From Phalacrocorax aristotelis (Eukaryota; Chordata; Aves; Suliformes; Phalacrocoracidae), in contig NC_134276.1 in NCBI RefSeq assembly GCF_949628215.1, forward strand, positions 31,250,226 to 31,314,225: DNA of 64,000 nucleotides, in the 5' to 3' direction. The notes below the pieces were generated by a model. That model saw only the letters and a program-made list of their open reading frames with translations. It had not been told where the DNA came from and made no database searches. The translations under genes and the position numbers were made by a program. Within the stretch, counting starts at the first letter, position 1. The number at the start of each line of letters is the position of its first letter. Positions 1 through 12,700 of the stretch are shown here, piece by piece.

Positions 1-3000
1 ATTTATAAAGAAACCCCATGTTGCTGAACAATATTTTCCAAGTCTTCTACACCACAGCTGCTACAGAAGCTGGCTCTTCAACCACTTCCGGTATTACAGC
101 GGCTAAATCAACACAGTCCTCTTCAGGGGCACTAGCTATCAACTCAGAAGGCTCACATCTGGATGCAGAGATAAGATCCATGCAACTATAGAACGTGGTG
201 AAACTTTCACTGAAATTCAGTGAGTTTATCCTACTCGGAGGTGAAGAGAAGAAACCACAGATCAGATCCCACATAACTTAGTGTGCTCAAATGATTCACA
301 GATGCTCACAGAAATCTGAGACATAGCTTGTGATTCAGGCTCACCACAGAAGACAGCAAAAATATCTAGGCACACATCATGATCTTACACTGACACCCGC
401 AGCAAAAGTGGACGAGCCATTGTGAAACCTTCCAGTTATATCAGTTCTGGAGAAACCTGCTTCTGGATTTTTACAGTCTATTTAGATTTTGGTTAGATTT
501 TTACAAAAATTTAAACCTATTGCTCAGGCTGTCACTTCTGACTAAATAACCAAAGAGGCAGCGAAGAAGCCCTTTTTGGACCACCACCTTGTGCTGTGTT
601 GTGCTTCTACTCAAAATCTGGGCATTGCCCTGTGAGGGCCAGTGCTCAGCATTACTCAGTGTCCCACAAATGAAAAAGGAGGAAGTACTGCATTGCTCAC
701 GAATGCTTGCACCATTCCAGATGTAAAGCTGTCTTGCCTCACAGTTGGAAAGAAGTTAAGTTTTCGAAAAAGCTCCAGTCCCTATTTCAGGGGTGTTCAC
801 AGAGAGCTATAATGAACACACATTCCTCTGCAGGTCTCACGTGTGCTGTCTGACAATAGTATTATTTCTGTTATTATCCCTTTCCGCAAACGTTAAAGCT
901 TTTGCAAAGGAGGAGAAGGCAGAGGCAAGACTAGAACAGAGAAAAACATTTCTTTAAGTAGTTCCAGTAGTTTGGAAGAGATATAATCAGATCCTAAGAT
1001 TGCTTCGGTGGAGGAGAGGGATAGTTTAATGACGTGTCTGTGAACCCAAACAATTAGGGCAGCAGATAATCATGTGCAATCCATGACTAGAATACCATTT
1101 TCAGAGCAGCTTTCTTCACACAGAAGTGAGAGCAAAATTACTAGGGATTTTGGAAGGCAACTATAGCAGCCCCATCTGATGCCACATCTGATGCCTCAGG
1201 CTGCCCAGCTACGCTATCCCACTGCGCACACGCACTGCAAGGGGCACCGGGCACCTGGTCAGCACAATCAGACATGCGTGCTAGAAATGTACATGGCAAG
1301 TAGCACACATGGAGATTTGTTATCACCTGTACTAAAAACCAACTGTAAAAGCAACTCTACAAGCCACATCTAAACAAGCAAAATTTGTTTTCTTAAATGG
1401 GCATTTGGGTTCATTCTCATTACAGTCTCTGTTCATGCCTGTTGTAGCACATACATGTGCTACAGTTCTCAAATGGCAAGCTAAAATAAACAGTACAATT
1501 TCCACCAACTCACACGTATAATGTCTTGTTTTCTAAAATGGATTACAATTTGGCATACAGAGTAGATTTAAAACAGAATATACCAGAAATGAGTTTGAAT
1601 TACTGTTTGTTTTCTTGGACCTAATCCGAGTGTGATCTTGTCAAAGACATGGGAAACAAACGGAAGAATTTACCGGTTCACAACCCTGTTGAGAATTGAC
1701 ATGAATTTATAATGAGAAGCAGGAAAATATTATGATGAAAAAGGAAAGACCCGTGGTCATAGTTGTTATATCTAGGTATCCGCATCTTTGTTCACTTATG
1801 TAGTTAAATGTTCCCTTAAGTTCAACAGAGCGAAGAGAATACTGATTAAAGTGGCCTGGAAAAAAGGTAGAAGACATCTTACAGAATTTAAAGCAACTAC
1901 AGAAGGTGGGGGAAGAAAAGGAATCAGACTCTTTGCTACTGAGAGCAAAACCGTGTATGAAAGGAATGCTCTTTTCAGGTGCATCAAGTCCTCACAGCTT
2001 CCCTACTTTATACTGCTTCCCTCCTTCACACAAAGGTGTGATTTTATTCCTTCAGGTTAGGGATCTCGCTCCAGTGAAGCAAGGCATACTCCAGGGAAAG
2101 CATGCTATTAAACCCTGTATGTGTTGGAAACCTTGATGTTCCTGCACCTGCATGCAAAACGGAGCAGGGTACTGCCCATCCGGATATGGCTCAGATACAG
2201 GTTGCAATGTAATAGTCCCTAGTTCAGAGGCTTGTAAGGAGCCACCCTACAAGAACGAAACTAATACTGTGCCTTGACACCATAAGGAAGGAGGAAATCA
2301 GTGACATCACTCTCCTATCTGGGAAAAGGAAACTAGAAATGATTTGCGTGATTTACTTTCTCTTCTCACTGGGAAGCAGGGTTTCCACAAAACTAGAAAC
2401 AAGACCCATGTACCCATCAAGGAGACCCGGCAGCCCTGTTGTGGAGCTATATACACAGCCCATCGGCGATCTGTACGTATACACTACTCCCCTGGGACTG
2501 CAGCGACGGGATCTATGAAATCTGTCAAAATCGTCTTCATCTGGGCATCCCCCACCTTGTGAGAAAGTTGCTCTCTGCTAAATCCCTAGGGTTGGTAGGA
2601 ACACCCCTCAGAAAGCAAGCATTTTTGTACACATTGCGTTTTATACACATTAAATATACATGGTCTAGAACTGGAAGAAGGAATCATGTTGACGGACGGG
2701 GGGAGGAATGCAAGATACAAGCGTAAGTTATCAAAAGGCCTTATGGGCGCAGGCAAGCGGCGGGCATGGAGGGGGGGATACTTGATTGTCTGTAGCGTGC
2801 AGGAGCGCTGTGAGGGCAGGAAGGCAGGAGCCCTCCGGACAGCCCCGGGGAGGCGAAGTCTCACAAGCGCCCTGGGGGGAGGGCAAACCGGGCGGTCCCG
2901 GCCGCTTCGTTAAACACCCCGAAGCACCCAGTCGGCGAGAAGAGACCGGCGAGAGGCCGGTGACCCCACACACCTCCCCCCCGCCCCCGGTGCGGTGCGG

Positions 3001-3108
3001 TGCGCTGGGGTGCAGTGCAGCGGGGCCGGGCCGGGGCCTGCCCCGGCTGTGAGGGAGCCGCTGCCCCGCCGCGGTGGGGAGCGGACCGGGCCGGGCCGGG
3101 GGGCTCAC
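1..3108 (-). other. CDADC1: CDADC1 intron 1 (partial, left edge of window)
   Basis: This DNA lies downstream of the splice donor at 3107-3108 on the minus strand and is read as intron 1. I searched it for the second CDADC1 coding exon (the block that in mammals follows the STQTxSM motif) and did not find it, so that exon probably lies outside the window. The minus-strand ORF at 47-274 matches nothing I know. No transposon tail is recognisable. Confidence 0.6.
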
Positions 3109-3184
3109 CTGCCATGCTGTCGGTCTGCGTGCTGGCCGCGCTCACCCGCGGCCTCCCCGCCGCCACCTCCTCTGTGCCGTGCAT
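3109..3184 (-). CDS. CDADC1: CDADC1 first coding exon (cytidine/dCMP deaminase domain protein)
   Basis: The minus strand reads MHGTEEVAAGRP followed by RVSAASTQTDSMAG and then a strong donor, GCAG|GTGAGC. The STQTxSM-x-G motif matches what I know of the CDADC1 N-terminus, directly before its first intron. CDADC1 carries cytidine/deoxycytidylate deaminase-type zinc domains, encoded by later exons outside the window. The exon sits in a CpG island, and its neighbours (MLNR, FNDC3A, same strand) are those of human 13q14.2. The start is uncertain. The ATG at 3182-3184 has a pyrimidine at -3. An in-frame ATG at 3350-3352 with G at -3 would add 56 residues, including an Ala-Pro repeat. A third ATG at 3300-3302 is out of frame and would give an overlapping upstream ORF. 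I prefer the inner ATG because it gives an N-terminus of familiar length. The gene assignment rests on one short motif plus synteny. Confidence 0.72.
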
Positions 3185-3185
3185 C

Positions 3186-3271
3186 GGTGCCGGTGCCGGT
3201 CCCGGAGCGGGTGCGGGTGCAGATACGGATACGGGTGCGGGTGCGGGTGCGGGTGCGGGTGCGGGTGCGGG
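3186..3271. repeat. GGGTGC hexamer minisatellite with G-quadruplex motif
   Basis: An imperfect GGTGCC/GGGTGC array ends in a perfect run with seven GGG tracts, spaced by three bases, starting at 3233, 3239, 3245, 3251, 3257, 3263 and 3269. That satisfies the canonical G-quadruplex pattern on the plus strand, the template strand for CDADC1. It lies immediately upstream of the inner CDADC1 ATG, so it is either promoter or 5' leader. Read in the CDADC1 frame it encodes Ala-Pro repeats; in the frame of the upstream ATG at 3300-3302 it encodes Arg-Thr repeats. Confidence 0.85.
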
Positions 3272-3700
3272 CGCCGCCCGGTGCCCCCCGCCCCGCCTCC
3301 ATGGCCGACCCGCTCCTCCCTCAGGGCGTCGCCGCGGCGGGGGCGTCGGCATGGCAACCACCGCCGACGGGCGGGCGCCTCGGCCAATAGGCAGCAGGAG
3401 TGGGGGGAAAGGGAGGGGCTTGCCGTGAGGGGGCGGGCCGGCGGCTGAGGCGCGGCGGCGGCTCCCGGCGGGGGGCGGTCTCCCTCCTCCCCAGCGGGGC
3501 TTTAACGTGGAGCTCCAGCTTGCCGCTCCGGTCTGCCCGGCGGAGTTCTACCCCTCAGAGCGCCGGGGCGAAGCCCCGGCGGTGGCTGTCGCGCTGGCCT
3601 CTGCCTGTCGGGCTGCGGCGCTGTGGGGAGCGTCGGCTCCCTCTACCGCGGGCCGGGCCCTCATCCCCTGCATGGCCTCCTGGGGAAAATCCAAGCCCTC

Positions 3701-6700
3701 GGGCATTAAAGGGATCACCAAAATAAAGGGACACTCTGGCTGGGACCCCGGGGCTGGGCCAGCGTCCGCTCCCCGGCAGAGAAGTTGCTTCTGCAGGCGG
3801 TTTGCCGAACAGGTGCCTCGTAGCATGGGGTTTTCTGTGTGTCGGGATCATCTCTCTTGTGCGCTGCTAAATGTTTTGCCAGTTTAACCACCTTGGTTAA
3901 GTGTGTGGAAAAATCACGTTCCTTTCTGTTGTTGCTGCAGTACAACTGTTCTTCAAGGGAGTTGTTGCACCGGTGAAACCCATCCTTTCACCTGTGCTGC
4001 AGCTTCCTCTGGGAAACAAGACAGAGCTTCCCCAGGTGATGCTTTGTGGGTGGAAACTGTCTTTCTAGCACGGATTTATTATCTGGTGATTACACCTGTG
4101 TAGGAGAACGAGCAAGGCCATGCCTTATAGAGCAAGCTATGAAAACAGCTCTTTTTTTTGTCTTTAAAGATATGTGTTGTGGCAGCTGTGACTAGTTGAT
4201 GGCAGCCAGTAGAGATACCAAAACTTTTCATCATGTATGAATCAATGTTGATACTCAGGAGGACTGGCTCTGGGGTTGCTACTTTGGCTCTCCAAGGTCA
4301 TGGTGAGAGAAAGGCTGGAAAAGGGCAGAAAAGAGTTGGGGTTTTTTTCTTGGTTTTTTTTTGTTTGTTTACTTGAGGGTTTTGTTGTTTTGGGTGGGTT
4401 TTTTTGGGGGGTAAATAATTATGGGTATATTTACATCTCGGATATCAAGGCATTGAGCTCCTGAAAAATGAGCTCGTTTGATGGTATTTGACTACCTCTG
4501 TTCCTGGGCTAACAGGTTAATGGAAGTTACATTAGAAGATACCCAGCCTTCGTATTTAATATCTTTTCTTCTAAAAGAATGACTTGTAATTAACTGGATA
4601 ATTCTTACTGATTACAAAAGTGCTGTAGTATGCAATAGCTTCAAGATTTTGAAAGTTAATACAAGGGAGTTACTTCATCCCAAAACTGTGTACACTTATA
4701 TAGAAACAATCCATGGTTTGTGGAAGAAGCATGACACATCCCTGAAAGTGGCTGAGGTATCAGCTGAAAGTACATGAAGGCTTGTGGTCCCAGGAGGGCT
4801 GTGGACGGAGTCTGGAATAAAGGAGAACAGGAGGAGAATCAGCTGTATGTTGCAGTCATTAAAAATAAGTGCCCAAATCCTTTTCCAGGAAATAATTCTC
4901 AAAGAGCAGGCTTTCAGAAGGACACTGAGAGTTTTTGCCTTGTTTTTGTGGGTCAGATCTCTTGATAATGCCGTGGAGAAGATGAAGAACAGACAAGGTA
5001 CCAGTAGGCAAACCTGTTGCATAACTGAGGTGATGTTAATGTCCCCTAGTTAGTTTGCTCTTGGGTTTCCCTTTCTTTTTCTGTGGCAAGAAACTATTTT
5101 CATGAAGCAATGGATGTGGGAGTCAAGGGCAGAAGGTTTTTTCTTCCCTGGGATCTCTGTCAAAAATCATGACTGTGCAGCTGAAGTCATGTTGTGATGT
5201 TTCTAGGAATGTTAAATCAGGATGCATTTGATGGAGCTCCTGAAGTAGCTGGGCCTCACCACAGAGGTAGGATCACCTTGTCTCAGAAGTGCTTACCCCA
5301 AAGCTTGGGTTCCTTGCCAGGGAAACAGTGCAGCAAAAGTATGCTTGTGAAAGTCATCTAACCCTGAAAGTTACAGTTGTGGGTGTTTGTGCAAATGCCA
5401 TGTTTAATATATTTCAATTTCTTTGGACTTAACTCAGATGTGGTTTAATCGTATGTGGTATTTTACCCTCTGAAGAAAATTCAGTATTTGTGCACTGCTA
5501 TGGAGTGTGAGAGAAGCATGAAGAAGCCCCAGACTGACATACTGCTCCATGCCTATGCAAAACTATTTATCTGCTGCCTTATCTCCCTGCTCCTAGGAAC
5601 TGTTGTAAATTGGTGATGTTTGGGTTATGTTGGCTCTTTGAACAACTGTGGTTAGCTGGGAAACAATTTTGTCTGTCTCATGTAGTGGCCAAGAATATAG
5701 TTTCAGAGTTTAGTGGTGGTTTCCCTTGCAAGAGATTGTAGCTACCTGCCTGGATGGGTCAGCCAGATTGAAAGAGGGGCCCAGAAAGTTGTTTTCCACA
5801 ACAGGCAGCTCAGCTGCGCACAGTGCAGTTGGAGGCAAGAGCCAGAGCCTCTGCTACTGTGCTTTACTTTCTGGTGTTATGGGGGATTTGGGGTTTGTGC
5901 TCTGGCAGTTTATTCAGCTCTCACTATAGGTGTCTAGAGGGATCAGCCTTCACTAATAAGCTCTGCTGGGCTTTATGGTGTGTATAAACCAAGGCATCTA
6001 CCTACAACCTATAGGCATTTTGACCAGAGCCTCTGTGGTGGAGTGCTTAATGTCTCTGCCACTTTTTCTAAACATGAGGGTATGTAAAAGCTGTTCTGTG
6101 GCCAAATATTCAGAGATAAATCTGGAAACTGCTGTCATGTATGAAAAAAACCTAAATAATTACTCAGAGACAGTGACTAAAATCCCATCTTGAAGAGTTT
6201 CAGAAGTGAGTCCTAGACTATCTAGACTGAAAGGACTAAAAATGACTAAAAGGATTTGTGAGGACATGACCTAAAGCAATATAGAATCTTTTGTGAGTCT
6301 TGAACAAAGTTAATGTAAGTCTAGAAACTAGATGAGAGGATGAATTAAGTTATGAATTGTTTATTTTTGAGGATCCTTTTGTTACCTGTATGGCCTCAAA
6401 TGGATCCCTTTGCTGTGCAAAGGGATCCCTTTTTGCACGATTAAGATGAACCTCTTTCCCATTTGGAAAAATTCCATTTGAGACCCCATCTTTATTAAAT
6501 ACTACAAAATGACATGTGCATTTTCATTTACCAGTCTCCCAAATGAGTTTGGACCATTGCTGAAAGCAGAGGAGAGACATTTTCTATTAAAATAGATCTG
6601 TTCCAAGCTGAAGGGCAACACCTTTCAGAATGATCATACCCTGGTATTCCAAAACCAAACCAACACTTGCAAGAAGTCTCCCTGCTCTGGTGGTTGGTTT

Positions 6701-9700
6701 TTTTTTTTTAACTGTGTTGGAGAAAAGGCTGCTTTAGCTGGTAGCTTGTTGATTCAGACCACAGGTTTTTTTGATTTGTGTGCTTAAGTGCTTCCATTCA
6801 CAGCTGGGCATGGAGGTGGGGTTTTCAGGGGCAGGCCTAAAGTAAGCAGAAATCAAGTTCCCAGCAGCAGTCACCTGTAAGTTGCAATTAGCTCATCATG
6901 CTGTCTTCATAAGTAGCCTTCTTCATAAGAGAGGAGGCAGTGTGGTTTATAGATATGCCCCATTCTACGCTGTTCTTTCTTTTTATCTAATTCTCATCTT
7001 GAATTTAAAAGCTTTCAGTGTACTGGGGCTAAGGGATTTACTGCTCCTGTCTGCTTCCCACCAAAAGCTGCAGCTAAAAGCCAGAGGGTGGCTGATGCCA
7101 GCATCTCTGTGGAGCATGAGGAGGGAACTCATTCACTCCAGGACCAAGAGAGACTATGTCACTTCCTAAAATCTGTCTAAACAAGAATGGCACCAACCCA
7201 GTGCAGAAAGCATCCCTGCCCAGGGACTAAGTGCAATGCTTTTTGCAAGATGACAGTGGAGAAGAGGACAGTAGAGGAACATAATGAGGAAAAGGGGTTT
7301 GTTGCCTCGCTGTCCCTTTTTTATACAATTCAAGGCAATACAGCCTTTCCAGTTAACCAGCATATTAGCCTCTGAGCTGCCATTTTGAGTATGTCACTTC
7401 ATAGGTCGGCAAGAATTTCTGGATGAGCCTTTTCTGCTTGAGTCAGACCTGCTGGAAAAACCTACTGCTTCTCTCAACTGCTGCAGTTTGTTCCTGCATC
7501 CGTGTCTAAAAACCCAAATCATTCAAGTGACTGCTTAACACCCTTCTCCCCCTGCCTCTTTCTTTACTTAGAAGACCCATTTGCTAGGATTTCTCATTCT
7601 AAGTGCCCTGGAAGGCTCTTGTCTCTGACAGATTATGTTTTGATCTGGTAGATGAGAGAAAGCCCATTCTTAATGCTCACTCTGCCAAAATGTCCTTTGG
7701 AAGTTGTCATGTAAAATTGTCATATTGTTTGCTTTCTCAGACCTCTGATGCGTTTCCATTTGTGAAGGTACCCTGTGATACCTTCAGTGCTACGAAGCTG
7801 TGTGATTGTCTTGGCTGATGAGCTTCAGGATTTTATCCTTTTGAGTAATTTGATAGCCATTTAATATAACAGTGTTTGCAGTGTTTACTCAGAATTTACA
7901 GGGCTGTTTTGCTGGCCTTTTATGGTGCTTCTTGTGTCACTGTTGGTATATTTTTACACTCTCATCTTGATGGTGTCCATGGACTCAGAATATCATTCCT
8001 CATCACCACATGCTTACATATCTTTTGGGCTTGATTTGCTGAGAAGACTTATTCCTGCATCACAGTTAGCTGCTTTGCAGTGTCATTCTGCATCTGTGTG
8101 CTACAGGTTTTAGATCCTGAAACATGGTTTCCTGCACTACCATTCACCCTCTTAATGCAGATTACTTTACACCTACCCTAAAGTCTTAACTGGAGTATAG
8201 TGATACACAGTGAAGCTGATCATCTGTTTCAAAACTAGTAAGAATAGCTTACTGTACCTAATTCCTGGGGGTTTGGATCTGTATTGATCTCTACTAGTTC
8301 TACTCTGACTTTTGGTCTGCCTTCTGGAATTAAAAAGAAAAATCTTCCTCTTAGAAAGTCTTATCAGTGAGCAATTAAACATTGCTGTAGCAGCTACGCC
8401 CCATCAGCTCATATAGGACATATCTGCTTGTGTAAGTTATCTTGTTTGTGCTGTGCAAATACAAGCTTCTCTTTTTTTTTTTCCTCTCTGCGAGTCATGG
8501 TTAAGGAGTTTCTGCTGGTGATATGGTTTTTGACAACTCATTAGAAGAAAGCTTTTGTGCTGCTGTCAGGCAGAACCAGATACATCCTTCAGCCTCATCA
8601 CTCTGTTAATTATGAAAAAATACCTGTTAATCTCATAACTGAAATTGCACCAAGCAAGCAAACAATCAGGTATTAATTACTTTAATTAAAACAATTAAAA
8701 GGGCAAAATAAGTCAATTTCTAAGCAAGATGGCAATTTCTTCCTTCCAGTGCATTGCATTAAGAAGGGGTTGCAGGCACCTGTTGGAGGATAGGCTGTAA
8801 CCTAGGGACGGAGGCATCCGCTGTACATCAGCTCAGCCACAGCTCAGTACTCTGATGGGACATAAACCTGGGAGCTCTTACGCTCCAGACTTGAAGTTGA
8901 GTTTGCTGGTGCTCTGTTCCTACAGCTGCCACGTTTCACCTCTGTGGCAGATGCATTCGACTCCTTCCCCAAGCTAGCAGTAGTTTGGTTCAGCCTCCAA
9001 AGGAAGCAAAGGCCCAGGCCATAACTAGGCCAAAAATGTCTCTAGTTCCAACCTGTTCTCTGAAAACCCACACAGCACAGGGTGACATGGTGAGCACTGA
9101 TGCATATGGGCTTGGACACTGGAACATGGAGCATGCAATTAACACATGAATAGCAGGTGGTTCTTCCAAGACTCATTTATCAAGGAACAAAAAGTTGTGG
9201 GTACAAGGAGTCTCATCCTTATTTTTTTCCATCGCTTGTCATTTGACTATGAGCCAACCACTTTATTCCCTAAATATACAGCCTGAGTGAGCCTTCTTTG
9301 AGCTCTCCCTGCTGAGCAGCTGGCTGCATGGCAGTGATCTCCCCTTGAGCTGGGACACCTCTCAAGGTTACTCCCCTAGGCTGAGACCCCTTACCAACTG
9401 CAGACCTTTGGTAAGTGACCGATATCGCACATAACCTTGTATTATAGTGCACTAAGATTTTGTATTGCCGAGTTTGGCTTTGCATTGGTAACTCTGAACC
9501 ATTATTATATCCTCTGCATTAAGTAACAGAGGGAACCTTGCCACTGAACTTTAAGTCTCACTTTACAACACCTTACTAAAATCACTTTTGCTGATGGCTT
9601 TGGCAGTGGCTCTTTAAGAGACATAATTCCCCCCCCCGCCCCCCCCGTGACAACCTCAGACATGTCTACTTTCCCATGAAGCTGTCCCTGTGCCTAGTTT

Positions 9701-12700
9701 GCATCTCCGTTGGAAGCAGTAGAGAGTAGACCTTGCCATAGAGTGAGGGTGTCTTTCTTTAGACACAGTAAAGACATTGTGTTGCTCTGGTATTGGAAAA
9801 GCAACCAGTTTTGGGTCATGCCAAAGTTATGAAAGATTTAGAGTGAGAGGCTAATCCCATGTCCATGCCCATATACGGGTCATCTGGAGTAGCTGCTGAT
9901 TTAGATGCCCAGAATTTATATATTCAGCAGCTGAATAACAAACCATTGTTTCACTGAGCAATATTACCTGACTGCATTTTATACCAGTATTATGCATTTA
10001 ATCTGCAGCGCTAGCTAAGGTTCCTTCAGATACTTGCATGTGCATACATACATCTTTGCAGATGTGACAGTAACACAAGAATTTATTGAAGCATTGCTAC
10101 TGTGCTTTGGATCTATGATGTTAATTAACACAAATTAACTTTTCAACTGCCAACAGTCAATGGTGTCCTATACATCAAAATGACAAGATGGGATTTTGTT
10201 AGAAATTATGCCTCAGGAAAAGATAAAAATACACCTTTCAGAAGTGGCTGGGATAAATGGCAAACATTTCCCATGTGTTTAAATTCTTTTAAGAAACTAT
10301 TTGTATAACTCTGATATAGATAACAACCTGGATATCACACAAACGAAACCTGTATAAAAGAACTTGGAACAGACGGCAAAGTGCTTTATAAAGCAGCGTA
10401 CTAAAGTCACGTGCAGTGGAAAGGAAAATACTGAGTGTGTTGTAGCAGGAGTGTGATTTGTGACAACTGAGATGATGTGCAGGGAAGCCTGCCCTGAGCA
10501 GGAACCCCTCCGAGAGCCCAGCCCTGGGGACTTTACCAGCTGATTTCAAAGGGCGTAAGCCAGGGCACATTGGCTATGCCTAGGCTGCAGTATAAGAACA
10601 GTCTTTCAGGTGGCTGTAAAGAGAGCATTTTGCTGGTTTCTCAGTTTCCATCTATATAGCTGCTATGCAGTCTTTGCAGGTAGCCACAGTGAGGGTACTG
10701 CATGTTGGTTGTTGTTGGACACGTGGCATCCCCAGTCCTGTGCAGACAATGCCTGCTACAGGCTTTTAATACAGAGTCTGGTGCTGAGTGTGGCTGTCCG
10801 TAAGGTGGCACAGAGCCTGGGCATCTTCCTGCCTGCTCTCCTACCACAGATCACCTAGCCTGGTTTCCATGCTTTTGCCCTGCTGCAAGTGGAGACCGAG
10901 GATGGTAACACTGAGGTGGGAGATCCAGGCCCAAGGGCTTGGCCTCTGGGAGCACTTTTTGGCCAACGGCGTTTCAGCTTCTGAAACACTCACTTAACCA
11001 GGAGAAGGTGAGATGATTCTTTTGTGGCTTGTCCTGCTGGGCAAGCTGCAGGGAGGATAAAAAGAAGGGAGGTGAACCACAGACCTTCTCCAAAAGCTTG
11101 GGCTTTAAGTCTGTATATCAGACTCTTTGGCATTTGCTGCCTTTTTCATTGCTTTGCAAAACAGCAAGATTAGGAACTGTGTAAAAGTCAGTCATCTGTC
11201 AACTCCACAACATGGAGGCAGCAAAAATGTCTGTGCAAACCCTCCACACCTCTCCTGCTGTAGAAATCATAGGCTCTAGTCTCTCACTTGTGAGGGAAGA
11301 GTTCAGCATCCTGCCATGCTGGTGGCATGCAGCATTGATGGTAACTGGGTTACGAACAGCTCTTTCCATGCTGGTCACCAAAAGCAGCTAGTGTTGACTT
11401 TCTTCCTCCTAACAGGGCCAGGTGCATGCTGACAGCTTGGAAGCGATTGCTGCTGCATTACCTACAGATACTTGGAATCCAATGCTCTCCTGGTTATACT
11501 TTGCAGCAGACAGCAACTGCTGAGGCACAGCAGACCTATCCTGCGAGGTGGTGAGCACCCCTTGGCTGCGTTAGGGTTGCCCCTGCATGGCGCTGAGCAC
11601 TAGCGGGGTCCTTTGGACGCTCAGCAACCACTCTGATTTTGCTCCGCTGGCTTCAACATGAGAGTATGGTTTGGGGCATTCCACACCACCCTGCCCTGTG
11701 GGTCTGTGACCCAAATTCATTCACAGTCCAACTCCCCTGAGCATGGGCATGGGATTTTGTTCCTTGTCATTTGTGTGATAAAGCTTGTAATTCCGTTGTA
11801 CAAATATCCCAAAGGCTGCCCAGCACAAAACCAGCACCCCACCTGCTCTTCCAGTCTGCAAGCCAACAGAGATAATTTCTTCTAAGGCTGTCTTTTTGGA
11901 CATTGGTTATAGTGCAGTGGTGTGTGCTGTCAAATGGTCTGATTTGGATTTTTCTCCCATTCTGTGACAGAGATTACCTGTCAATTTTTCTTACTGTTAT
12001 GTGTTCCCTTTGACAGTTCTGTCCCATGTTTCGGTGACAAGGAGGCAAGAATTCGTTTTTTTCCCTGTTTAGAAAAATTGCAGTATTTCTAGAGCCCAGA
12101 TTAAAATGAAATACATTTGACATTTCCACATGGAAAGGTGTCCTGGAGACAGATTGCTCCTTGCACACACACATACGCTTTACAAAGCAAGAAGTGTCTG
12201 GAAAGAAAGAAACAAAATGAAAATTAAGACTCTGGCTATTACAAGCTCCTGACAAGAGCTGCTGTTTCTCACCAACAGCTGCAAAATGGCCTGTGGAGAC
12301 CAAATCAGTTAGTGAAGAGAAAATATGTAAGGAGGGAATAGAATGTACGAGGAAGAAATGGGGCTGGGTGGGTCTCTTCTGTGTGGTAGCGGGGTTCTGC
12401 TCCATGGGACCACCTCCTGCTGCTCTTCTGCGTTTTCTTGTGCCTTTCCCAGGCTTGTCTCAGCCAGGGCTGTTTTCAGGAGATTCCATTGTCCCCTGCT
12501 TCCTTCCCATTCCCAGGCTCTGCAGGAGGGATCTCCCTTTACAACAGGCAGCATAGAAAGGAGCAGATGTTACTGCTTTCTGGGTCTGTCCATTCTGCAT
12601 CTTTATGGTAACTTCCAGAGGCAGGAAGAATGTGCTGCTGCTCCGTGCAGGAGCAGCTTGCCTTATCTTAGCTCCCTTTGCCCAGCTTCTCAGTGCAAGG

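Larger units (their letters stand above)
2790..3700. promoter_or_regulatory. CpG island / CDADC1 promoter region
   Basis: A sharply GC- and CpG-rich block surrounds the first CDADC1 exon. Upstream of the exon it contains a CCAAT motif on the plus strand (3384-3388) and GC boxes of the GGGCGGG type (near 3371 and 3431). There is no obvious TATA box, as is usual for a housekeeping promoter. The plus-strand side is equally GC-rich, so divergent transcription is possible, but no plus-strand gene is recognisable. The exact start site cannot be read from sequence. Confidence 0.65.

Noticed and set aside
47-274. Minus-strand ORF with EEDCVDLAAVIPEVVEEP as a CDADC1 exon
   Set aside because: It does not resemble any CDADC1 segment I know, and its only possible acceptor (CCGAGTAG) puts the following sequence in a frame full of stops.
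2861-3361. Long minus-strand ORF across the CpG island read as one protein
   Set aside because: It runs through a strong splice donor (GCAG|GTGAGC at 3107-3108), and its downstream half is intronic GC-rich sequence. Only 3109-3184, with a possible upstream extension, is taken as coding.
11974-12405. 143-codon minus-strand ORF as a gene
   Set aside because: There is no recognisable domain, no hydrophobic or repeat structure, and no convincing splice context; it is compatible with chance.
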